Shown here piece after piece: positions 1 to 10,500 of a DNA stretch of 64,000 bases; the first letter of the stretch is position 1; every line of letters begins with the position of its first letter. Source of the DNA: Temnothorax longispinosus (lineage: Eukaryota > Arthropoda > Insecta > Hymenoptera > Formicidae); NCBI RefSeq assembly GCF_030848805.1, contig NC_092359.1:18875579-18939578 (forward strand), given 5' to 3'. A model generated the notes under the pieces. It worked only from the letters and a program-made list of their open reading frames with translations, ran no database searches and had not been told where the DNA came from. A program made the translations under genes and the position numbers.

Positions 1-2120
1 TTCCCACCCCTCAAATTTACTGCAATATACTAAATCTGAAAAGGCGTTCGAATCAATTAACGATGCACTTTCGAATTCAGAAAAGAACGCAAGAGGAAAG
101 AGAACTTATTATTCTTTGCGAAGTATCGAAAAGAAGAATAACGTGACGTCTCAAAGAGATGTATCTCCGTAGTGTATAGTTTTCGAAACTTTCCACATGA
201 TTCTATCAAAGCTTTCAATCCACAGCGGGACAGAATCCTTCTTTCTTATCCGCGACGAAGTTTTCCTTAAAATATTGCGCGCGAGAAAACTCAGTGAGCG
301 TAAACTTTATGGAGTTCCATTAAAATTTTAAATTAAATTTAACGTAATCGTAATAGTTCATGGTTCATATACGCGTGTTTTGCGAAAGACACATTCTGCA
401 CGTATGCTATCTGTGCACGCATTGGGCTGGTTATAATTAAAGTACGATCTAATGAAGATGTTTTGTGAGAGAGGTAGCCTTTTGTAAGGTAGATAACAAT
501 GAGATGAGGTACAAGGGTAGATTGTTAGAGCCGTGCTGTAACAAAAAATGTCTGAGAAGTCCACAATGAGTGAAGCGCGAGCAGAATAAAGCGAAATAAT
601 TCGACAGCTTATTAATGAACTCTTCGGACAGCTACAATATATCTGATATTGGAACGATGAAAGCCGGACGAAGACGCCGCGATAAAACCCCGAGACAATA
701 GTTCTCTTTACAGTTATCTTAAAGAATTCATGTCTCGCTTGCGAATCCTCGCTGACAGCGCCTAATGTCCGAACACGATACCGATATCGTTCCGCTTGCG
801 TATGTCGGGGTTCCCCGCAAAATCGCGTCGGATTTCCGTCGTTGCGTTAGCCGGTGAGAAACGTTCCACGTGCTGTGATCGATGAGCACCGAGGGTGGTT
901 TTTTCCTTTACTTCTTTTTTTTGCGAGTCACAGAGATATGACAATAGAGGAGAGGGCATGGCGGGGGCGCAGGAAGAGAAATCAGTGGTAATCCAATCTT
1001 CACAAACACATTGAGAGCAATCCGCGGAAAATAGAGAGGGCTCGGTGGAAATCGATGTTGCGCGAAGACGCGCCTTGTGGAACGAGCGGCGAGCCGGGAT
1101 TTTTTGTGTTGTGAGTAACAGAGCACGCGTTGCGGAGTATTAGAGAAGAAGAAAGAGAGAGAGAGTGAGAGGGAGAGAGAAAGAGAGAATAGCGTAGAGT
1201 TTGCTTTCTCGAAACGCTTCGATAGAATTTACCGGCGGACAATGGCCGTAGTAGTAGCGTAACGGCTCTCAATAATGACGTTATCGATTCAAATGCGATT
1301 CACAATGCGAGAATATAATGGAAACGTATGACGGCGGATTATCTCAATGTCGGGGTGTATGCAACACCGGCGGGATCCACGTTAAAAAGTTCGCATCCCA
1401 ATTCTCACGCGGGTTACAGATTTCAAGGCGGTGCCCGATCTGTCGTTCTCCAACGAGGAACCGAATTCAACTAGCTGCAGAATTTTTCCCACCGCACAAT
1501 AGGGATAGCAAGAAATCCCACTTGATCGCGGCGCAAGTTGAGAATAGCCGTCCGTAGCGCGCCCGTCCTTTCTAATGGACCATCATTCATCTCCGCCGGC
1601 CTTTTACGGGGCCATCTAAAATTTATACTATGTAATAGCTCTCGGATATTTTCTACGAAACGGCCGTTATGTACAAACCCGGGGATAACCGGCGTTTTAT
1701 TATGAATCGCGGTGTTTCTCGCGAAGTTAAGGAGATGATCGGGTGTATACGAAGGTAGTTAACAATGAGAAAATAATGGGCAGCGCACTGATCGAATTCC
1801 CCCGAGGACGACTGACTCGAGTGACTCAATCGAATTCGCTCCGCTATAAGTCAATTATTTTTCCAGTAATTGAGCCGCCCCACTTCCACGCCGTTTTCAT
1901 CGCGCTTCTTTCTGCGAGGGTCGGCTTCCGTCAAATCGCCTATCGCAGATTGATCTCCGGCAATGAATTAGACGACGTGAGGTGCGGTGTGCTCGTCGAT
2001 CAAGAAATACGACCGTCGTAATTAATTCTGATCGATTGCGTCGTGTTTGGGTGTCCGAGTTCGGCAGTCAGATTAATCCCCGTTTGCGTGCACACATTGA
2101 ATTGAGAACGACCTAATCGT

Positions 2121-2127
<7 letters not shown>

Positions 2128-2165
<38 letters not shown>
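2128..2165. repeat. (GA)n microsatellite
   Basis: About 19 uninterrupted GA dinucleotides are visible. It lies in presumed TULP4-like intron sequence. No function is suggested. Confidence 0.95.
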
Positions 2166-2167
<2 letters not shown>

Positions 2168-4279
2168 TACTAAAGACGATTGAGGGTAAAAGAACAAGAG
2201 CGTTCATATATCAAGATTATACGAACGACATTTCATATCAAGACAAATGTATTATGGAATTTTTCGTAATGGATTTCGATCAAAATTATTCCGTATTTTC
2301 CCTCGAAAACACAACAGAAATCTAGGAAATAACTAAACAACTCTGATCAGAATTTATTCCGAAAAGTTCCAGTAATACGTGTTCAGCAATTGACAATTAT
2401 CGAAAAATCAGAATCTCGAAATTATACGTGCGGCGATAAATAGAGCATTTATGAAGTGGCGAACGCTTTTGCACCTCGGTACAGGGAGAAATTTTGCGGT
2501 TACACCCACCCTCATGGGGGACGCGTATCTCGGGGTCTATACGAGTTCGCGCTTTGTCGACGGCCGTGTAAGCAGTGCGGAACAAAACCCGTCGCAGGAA
2601 ACTTCGGCACTCGTTAGTCGGCCCGTTTGAAAAGATCCACTCGAGACACCGAGCACGACCTTCATCCTCGACACCGAGTCAGGTCGCGGCTGCACACAGC
2701 TCGCAGCAACCCACCCATGAAACCCTCCACCCTTGTGACACCCCTACATCCTCTTGCGAGATGCACGCCTCGTCCTGACGGATTCCAATCTCCGCTGCGG
2801 TTGTTTTGATGCGGTCACGCGGTTCGCTACGGCGTTATTAACCTACGCCTTCGCGAGGAGACGCCCTTGCGGTCCCGAAAACTATCTCTGTCAGATGTAT
2901 TTACTTGACCGTACATGTGATCCGCATACATTAGCGATCCCGAGTTTTCGATCTGAAGCGATTCTATCGCTCGCGCGCGCGCGTCCGCCCGTTGCGAATT
3001 TTCTGAAGAACTCATCAAGATATAACTAATTAATTACAACCATAGGACTATTACGTTTCCAGACTCGAGCTGCATGAAGAAAGTTAACGATCCTATACGT
3101 TATGCTCGTTCATTTTATTTCGTAACCGGAGAGCCGTCTGTTTTCATACATACAGCGTTACATGATAATCGGTATCATCGTCGTCGGTCGCATGGTCTTT
3201 CGATCGTCATTCAGGCGTCAGATTTTATTACAAATGATTTTAACCGAGCGTATAAACTCGACTTGACTGCTTGAGTTATTTCATGTGAGATGGGATAAAT
3301 TAATTTTACGCTCGTTACGGTGCGATTCGCACGAGCTCGTTTGCTTTCACCGGAACAAAAGTTTTATCTGCTGTCGTCCGTGCCGCGAAGTGCGACAGCG
3401 GTCGAAGTATATGTGTCAAAGTGTATGGCAGCTTCGTTTTTATTTGTGTCTATATATTGTTTCACTGCAGCGCCGGCTGCTCCCGTTAACGTTTTCAATC
3501 TCCCACCCATCGTCCCACTTGTTCCTATACCTTTTCTCAAGTTCGAAACCTATAAATCACTTTTCTCGCGGCGGAACGCGTCATGCAAAGTAGGAATTGT
3601 CGTCAGATGGTTAAAATGTCATTTCAAACTCAAGCAATTTTTTTACGATAGATTTTCTTGCGACCATTTACAAATATTTACAAATAAATGTTATGTGATT
3701 TTCGTAAATATATGTTCTTCGAGGGGGAATCGCAGCGTCAGTCAGGAGAGTTGTACAAAAATAACTATAGAGATAATCCCGACAGTCTAAAAATTCGCTG
3801 GAGAGGAGCTGAGACCGAAACATAAATGTTCGCTTTTAGATCCAGAGTCCATCAGTGGGATGCGGTGACTTGCTTGCAGAGAGAGAGACTCTTCTTATCT
3901 GCCGCGTACTTATCATGCATCTCTCGCGCTAATAAATTTATCCGTATTATTAACGATTGTATGCGAGTAGCGACCTGTTTTATGACTTGCGGAATACTAA
4001 ATGGCGCGATAAAATGTATTTTTAGCTTCTTGCATTTGCTCGATCAAATGTGGAGACGAACCGATTCTATCTCGGATAAACTATAACGCGCACGGAAATT
4101 GTCGAATTAGGATTGACCTCTTTTTCGTAACGAAAAGGCCTTTGGAGAATTTTTTGACGTTGCATATTGATCAGTGCGCCAACGAGAATGGCTTCTCATG
4201 TGATGAAGGGAAAACAACAGTAACAGATAATTGGTAGCCATAAAGAGTAAAAAGATAATAGGTGTGTGTTGACGTATTT

Positions 4280-4382
4280 TAGATTATTTAGATTAAATAA
4301 TCTAAATAGATTATTTAGATTAAATAATCTAAATAGATTATTTAGATTAAATAATCTAAATAGATTATTTAGATTATTTAAA
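4280..4382. repeat. Palindromic 27-bp minisatellite, about 4 copies
   Basis: A 27-bp unit beginning AGATTATTTAGATTAAATAA is repeated nearly four times. Each unit contains the self-complementary core TTAGATTAAATAATCTAA, so either strand can fold into stacked hairpins. Because 27 is a multiple of three, the array is open in frames on both strands as a 9-residue Leu/Asn/Arg/Phe repeat. This looks like a by-product of the palindrome rather than a gene. It begins about 80 bp past the donor of the TULP4-like first coding exon. Confidence 0.93.
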
Positions 4383-4464
4383 TTATTAATCACGTTCTAT
4401 CGTCGACAGCTAAATTATATGTGCAATTGTACCACGCTACTCCAGATTGCCAAATAATTTTTAC

Positions 4465-4560
4465 CTCCGGCGACTCGTCCGGCACTTTTCCCATCCAGCT
4501 GAGCGACAAGATGTTGCAGTCGCACTTGGCGTTGTTGTTCTTCTCGAAATGCAGATGCAT
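4465..4560 (-). CDS. TULP4: First coding exon of a TULP4-like (tubby-related protein 4) gene, partial
   Basis: The exon encodes 32 residues from an ATG at 4560 to a clean donor (CCGGAG then GTAAAAAT) in phase 0. It contains the stretch CNILSLSWMGKVPDE. Known family: TULP4 proteins open with a short segment ending in an S-N-I-L-x-L-S-W-x-G-x-V-P motif, which leads into WD40 repeats, a SOCS box and a C-terminal tubby domain. They are thought to act as substrate receptors of ubiquitin ligases. The match covers this short N-terminal segment only; the remaining exons lie past the left edge. The start is supported by the in-frame ATG, the donor at exactly 96 bases and the CpG-rich promoter-like DNA just upstream. 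The identification rests on remembered family resemblance over about 15 residues, so another protein sharing this N-terminus cannot be excluded. Confidence 0.65.
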
Positions 4561-5500
4561 GGTTGCGACGCGATCGAATTCCCGTCAGCAGGGTCCATCA
4601 ATCTATCGAACCGGCACCGTTTCCCGCAGTCCCGACCCCGTGCCTCGCAGCCGGATTCCACGTCGCTTCTTCCGCGAGCATTCTCGCGCTCCCGTGCGCG
4701 CTTCTTCGTTCTTCCGCCGGCGCGGATCCGTGATCGATAATCGAATCACGCTCACACGTCAACGGGCCCGCACGCGACCAGCGTCCCGCGACGAACCCTC
4801 GTGTGACCACCCTCGTGACTCGAAAATCGGGCCGATCCTCACTACGAGGGTCCCGCGTCCCTCGGAAGGGGTGGAACGCGCGTCGCGCTCGCCGCGCGAT
4901 CTTCTACCCTCGTCGCTCAGCCGCGCCGGATATTACGGATATCCCGGTCGCGCAATCGGGAGGAACCGCCGAGAGGGTGCCTGACGGCCCTTGCCGTGTC
5001 CCTCAGCACCGCCGTTCGCTAACCCCGATCATTTGTTTCTTACCGCGGCCGCCATTTTGCCGCCCGAGACGCTACTCCACCTTTCCAGGGTGCGATCCCC
5101 GTGCCGCGCCACGTCGCGCCGCGCCGCCGGGCCGGGGGTGCGCGCTTACGTGCGGGTGGACGTGTGCCCTCGCGGTGACCGCGCGCGGAACCGACGCACC
5201 GAGCTTGCGAGACGCGAGCGTGCGTCCGACTGAAAGCTCGGCTGCGCGGAGTTGGAGCCGGAGCGCGCGCGGGCCTCCGCCGCCGCGCTCTCGCTTCCGT
5301 CCGTCGCGTTCGCGCGACGAGCGTTATTGATTGGAGTCAGCCGTTCTATCCCGTGTGGTCCGCGGCCGCCTCGTGCTCCCCGTCGCAACGCTAAATTCGC
5401 CCGCGAGCTTTTCCACGCCGCGCCACGCCATGCCACGCCACGCCGCCGCGCCGCGCCGCGCCGCGACCGTGGAACCGGCGGAGCCGCCCCGTTCTGCAGA
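4561..5500 (-). promoter_or_regulatory. CpG-rich promoter and 5'UTR region of the TULP4-like gene
   Basis: This block is much richer in G+C and CpG than its flanks and sits immediately upstream of the TULP4-like start codon on the minus strand. At 5047-5063 it carries a YY1/Pho-type site reading CAAAATGGCGGC on the gene strand. It also has low-complexity GCC/CGC runs near 5415-5465. Several long open frames on both strands here are compositional: high GC makes stops rare. No TATA box or transcription start is clear. Confidence 0.45.
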
Positions 5501-7161
5501 CGCTTGCGATACATTGATATGGTTTATATAACAATTCTTTGTTGACGTCCAATTTACTTTGTCAAAAATCTCTTTCTTAGTTACTCTAAGCTGCGCAACG
5601 GCTTCGAGAAATTAAATAAAATTTTAGATACGTTGGAAACTATCGTTAGACAGTAACATAGAGTTAATTTTGAAAGCCATGCATTTAAACGTATCGATAC
5701 GTTCTTCTTTTATATGTATAGAACATCGGTAATTCCTTTTTTCCTATCGATACCGATACCGATATAAATTATCGATATTTTGTCTTGATACAACGACTTT
5801 ATATGCGCGGTGCTCGTTTCGTAAAGGGTGAATTTTACGCCACTTAGGCAGCATCGAATGGACGACGCTCTCATTGTTTGTAGCGTGTACTCGTCAGTTT
5901 TTTCCCTTTTCTTTCGCGCCACCGATGCGCGAACACCTGCGACTAAAGTACAAAAAATTCACGTAATAATTAACGTAATAAGATTACGTAATAAATTACA
6001 TAAATCTTTAAAAGAACATGCTTTTTATGAATTTAAATAAATTTTACTTCGAGAAAATGTAGTTTGGCTTTTCACTTATTATGACGATATGTGGATAATA
6101 TTTGATTTGATCGTGTATTATATAAAAAGTCTTAGCTTCTGTGTGTGTGAAAGCTCTTTCTACTATATAATAAATAATAATTTTAGATGTAAAATAAAAA
6201 CGCATATAATCGACAGACATGATAGTCGATGAAGAAATATGAAAGTTTGGGCTCTTGTCACTTGATGTCGCACTTATCACGATTCTCTTTCCGTTTACAT
6301 TAACTGATGTCATTATCTTCACTACTATTTTTATTTTACTGATGATATTATTAAAGACGATCGGTTTTTTGATAATTTTTCGATAACTATAAATTCAAAT
6401 GGACTAGAGAAATTTCGATATGATCGAAGAACATTGATATTATCGACGGTTTTGGCTGCACTGAGGGTAACTACACGAGGATTCTAACTTATCAAGTCTT
6501 TAACTGTTTTGCTTATATCGAGAAATTACAGTTTTTTTATGTATATTTATGTATTATATGTAATGTTCTCGGCGATTTTTCATAAATATTGAAAGAATGT
6601 GTGACGTAGTAAAAATCATTTTTAAGATAAAAATATTTTATGAAACTTGCATCAATAGAATCGATGCAATCATTACCGCTACTAATCTATGTTCGCTTGA
6701 ATTTAGCGTAATTTCTATATCACTCACTATATCACTATACCCCTCAAATTTCATTTTGTTAGCAAAAGATAAATGGTCGTAATAAATATAATATACGATA
6801 TGAAAAAAATGCAAAAATAAAAGAAAGAACTAATCTGTCTTAACGATATAATAATAGCTATTTTTATATTAAATTTATGAATTTATATAAATACATATAT
6901 GCCGTTTTTATAAGAAACGTACGTCGATAAAAAGAGATATATTATTATCCCAGAAAAGTTGATATATATTTGCCTAAGAGTTCTTTTATATATACTGGAT
7001 ACATGATGAAGTAAAAAATATCCCTTATATTATAGTATGAAAAATAGAAACGATTTTATGCTCTCCATCAGGAACATGAAATTTTTTTTAATTACGAGGA
7101 GTGAACACAGTAGAGACTAAAGTTTTTAAATTTTTAAGATGACTTTTTGCACAAGAATTAT
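5501..7161. other. Intergenic AT-rich region; no gene seen
   Basis: This lies between the CpG-rich block and the poly(A) signal of the chitin-binding repeat gene. Base composition drops sharply to AT-rich. Open frames here (for example minus 6044-6322 and plus 6597-6782) are short, without recognised domains or plausible splice context. I see no tRNA and no inverted-repeat element. Confidence 0.6.
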
Positions 7162-7167
7162 TTTATT
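7162..7167 (-). terminator. Poly(A) signal AATAAA of the chitin-binding repeat gene
   Basis: AATAAA on the minus strand lies about 40 bp past the TGA at 7206-7208. This is a canonical hexamer at a plausible distance for a short 3'UTR. Cleavage would fall near 7140. Confidence 0.55.
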
Positions 7168-7205
7168 GTATAGCTGTATTGATAAAAGTACATACAGAAA
7201 TCAAA

Positions 7206-7559
7206 TCACTCTTTGAGATGATCTTTATCTTCTTGGGAATAAGACGGGGGTGATGTAAGACCAACGTAAAACATTTCTTGATGAGTAACATACACGCCTT
7301 TAGATGGCGCGTGCTGTATGTTCATATCTATGCTGGTGTTGTTTCTCTGTTTGCAAGATACGTTGCATATTGAATTACATTCAGTACGTTCGCAACGTCT
7401 TGAAACACTTGAAAATGTCCCTCCATTTGGACATTTAAAGAGATATCCTTGAAGTGCACCATGTGCATCGCGGTGGCATTCATAGTACGCATTGGAACAA
7501 CCCTTATTATAAGGAAAACGACCTGTTCTTGGACATAATTTTCTTGTGGGAGCTTTCAG
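7206..7559 (-). CDS. Chitin-binding gene, exon 4: third CBM14 domain and C-terminus
   Basis: The acceptor is TATTTTTTCAG and the exon enters in phase 0. It encodes 117 residues and ends in TGA. The cysteine pattern C-x11-C-x6-C-x14-C-x12-C is a CBM14 fold; the aromatics in NAYYEC and the Gly-Thr-Phe after the fourth cysteine fit the chitin-binding surface. Further cysteines follow (ERTEC, SICNVSC), so the last disulphide partner is ambiguous and an extra pair is possible. The tail is polar with no anchor. This exon is missed by simple open-frame scans because its neighbour intron is AT-rich and full of stops. Confidence 0.75.
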   Translation of the reverse strand: MKAPTRKLCPRTGRFPYNKGCSNAYYECHRDAHGALQGYLFKCPNGGTFSSVSRRCERTECNSICNVSCKQRNNTSIDMNIQHAPSKGVYVTHQEMFYVGLTSPPSYSQEDKDHLKE

Positions 7560-10500
7560 CTGAAAAAATAATAATTAAATTTATATAGGATTTATATCCC
7601 ATAAATGTAAATTTAGTCTTAACATTTAAGAATTATGTAATACTATTACAAATTAAAGATTTTTCAAAAAATTATACTATGTAAAAAGTATATTACTTGT
7701 CAAAAAATATATCACATTTTTAATTATAAATTCGATTATTTTCATAATTAGATACACATGCATGTGCAGTTCGCCCCGCGCGTTTAATCAAATATCAAAT
7801 CTTTCATTAGATTCTACATTTATAAAAAATTTTATAAGTTTAATTTTAAATTTTTGATAGAAACAGTTACAATTATAAATCGTAAAAGAATATCTAAAAT
7901 TTCAGAATGTATTAAATAGAACATTACTGTCAACCAAAAATAAAAATTAAAAACTAAATAGTTTTAAAACAATTATGTATCTCACAAGAATTTCAAACAA
8001 ATAAAAAACTATTTTGACAGCTGCATTATAAAATTAAAGCGGCCTATAAAATAAAAAAATGTTTCTGCTCGGATGTTATTGAAAGGAAAGTAATATGTAT
8101 AATCATCTTTAAAACTCTCGACAAATTAATTAGAATACGTAGAATGACATATACATATAAATAAAGAATGTTAATACTATATTATACTTACAATTGATTT
8201 TGATATAGCTTGAGCATAAGAATTGAAGTTTATACAATCGGAATATCCAGGAAGACGCGTTTGGTAAACGCTATTTTCATTCACACATTGTTTTTTTGTC
8301 TCATCAAAAATTGTGCCATCTGGGCAGGTAAATACGACAACTTTAACGCCCACCTTGTTTACTGTTGTACATTGATAGAAAACATTGCAGTATTTTGGAT
8401 GACGTCGGAAACCTGTAGGACAAACTAAAACTATTTGATCGGCAGTCAAATTTCCAATAGGACAATCGATTTTGGTAGGAGTAGTAGATGATGTAGGTAA
8501 CTCCGTAGAAACTGGGAAATCTTCCGTTGGAACAACTGGGGTCGTTACAACCTCCCCGCTGCCCTCTCCGCTGTCGCTACCTTCTTTGCTTCCAGATTCT
8601 TGACTCTCCTTGCTCTTGCTGTCTTCCTTGCTTCCGGAGTCGCCCTCGGTTGGAACAACTGGGGTCGTTACAACCTCCCCACTGCCCTCTCCGCTGTCGC
8701 TACCTTCTTTGCTTCCAGATTCTTGACTCTCCTTGCTCTTGCTGTCTTCCTTGCTTCCGGAGTCGCCCTCGGTTGGAACAACTGGGGTCGTTACGACCTC
8801 CCCGCTGCCTTCTCCACTGTCGCTACCTTCTTTGCTTCCAGATTCTTGACTCTCTTTGCTCTTGCTGTCTTCCTTGCTTCCGGAGTCGCCCTCGGTTGGA
8901 AGTGGGGTCGTTACAACCTCCCCGCTGCCTTCTCCGCTGTCACTACCTTCTTTGCTTCCAGATTCTTGACTCTCCTTGCTCTTGCTGTCTTCCTTGCTTC
9001 CGGAGTCGCCCTCGGTTGGAACAACTGGGGTTGTTACGACCTCCCCGCTGCTCTCTCCGCTGTCGCTACCTTCTTTGCTTCCAGATTCTTGACTCTCTTT
9101 GCTCTTGCTGTCTTCCTTGCTTCCGGAATCACCCTCGGTTGGAAGTGGGGTCGTTACAACTTCCCCGCTGCCCTCTCCGCTATCGCTACCTTCTTTGCTT
9201 CCAGATTCTTGACTCTCTTTGCTCTTGCTGTCTTCCTTGCTTCCGGAGTCGCCCTCGGTTGGAACAACTGGGGTCGTTACAACCTCCCCGCTGCCTTCTC
9301 CGCTGTCGCTACCTTCTTTGCTTCCAGATTCTTGACTCTCCTTGCTCTTGCTGTCTTCCTTGCTTCCGGAGTCGCCCTCGGTTGGAACAACTGGGGTCGT
9401 TACGACCTCCCCGCTGCCTTCTCCGCTGTCGCTACCTTCTTTGCTTCCAGATTCTTGACTCTCTTTGCTCTTGCTGTCTTCCTTGCTTCCGGAGTCGCCC
9501 TCGGTTGGAAGTGGGGTCGTTACAACCTCCCCGCTGCCTTCTCCGCTGTCGCTACCTTCTTTGCTTCCAGATTCTTGACTCTCTTTGCTCTTGCTGTCTT
9601 CCTTGCTTCCGGAGTCGCCCTCGGTTGGAACAACTGGGGTCGTTACAACCTCCCCACTGCCCTCTCCGCTGTCGCTACCTTCTTTGCTTCCAGATTCTTG
9701 ACTCTCTTTGCTCTTGCTGTCTTCCTTGCTTCCGGAGTCGCCCTCGGTTGGAACAACTGGGGTCGTTACAACCTCCCCACTGCCCTCTTCGCTGTCGCTA
9801 CCTTCTTTGCTTCCAGATTCTTGACTCTCTTTGCTCTTGCTGTCTTCCTTGCTTCCGGAGTCGCCCTCGGTTGGAAGTGGGGTCGTTACAACCTCCCCGC
9901 TGCCTCTCCGCTGTCGCTACCTTCTTTGCTTCCAGATTCTTGACTCTCTTTGCTCTTGCTGTCTTCCTTGCTTCCGGAGTCGCCCTCGGTTGGAACAACT
10001 GGGGTCGTTACGACCTCCCCGCTGCCTTCTCCGCTGTCGCTACCTTCTTTGCTTCCAGATTCTTGACTCTCTTTGCTCTTGCTGTCTTCCTTGCTTCCGG
10101 AGTCGCCCTCGGTTGGAAGTGGGGTCGTTACAACCTCCCCGCTGCCTTCTCCGCTGTCGCTACCTTCTTTGCTTCCAGATTCTTGACTCTCTTTGCTCTT
10201 GCTGTCTTCCTTGCTTCCGGAGTCGCCCTCGGTTGGAACAACTGGGGTCGTTACAACCTCCCCACTGCCCTCTCCGCTGTCGCTACCTTCTTTGCTTCCA
10301 GATTCTTGACTCTCTTTGCTCTTGCTGTCTTCCTTGCTTCCGGAGTCGCCCTCGGTTGGAACAACTGGGGTCGTTACAACCTCCCCGCTGCCTTCTCCGC
10401 TGTCGCTACCTTCTTTGCTTCCAGATTCTTGACTCTCTTTGCTCTTGCTGTCTTCCTTGCTTCCGGAGTCGCCCTCGGTTGGAAGTGGGGTCGTTACAAC

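Larger units (their letters stand above)
1..4464 (-). other. Probable first intron of the TULP4-like gene; no exon recognised
   Basis: This stretch lies downstream, on the minus strand, of the donor of the TULP4-like first coding exon. It should therefore be intron. I looked on the minus strand for the expected second exon (the family continues with the first WD40 repeats) and found none, so that exon probably lies beyond the left edge. The open frames here are short, lack family resemblance and overlap one another. It contains a GA-rich tract near 1148-1190, a (GA)n microsatellite and a palindromic minisatellite. Confidence 0.5.

Noticed and set aside
4266..4457. Leu/Asn-rich open frames on both strands
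   Set aside because: They are produced by a palindromic 27-bp minisatellite whose length is a multiple of three.
4598..5545. Several 60-187 codon open frames on both strands in the CpG-rich block
   Set aside because: High GC removes stops. The frames overlap each other on both strands and are Arg/Pro/Ala-rich with no domains. The block fits a promoter better.
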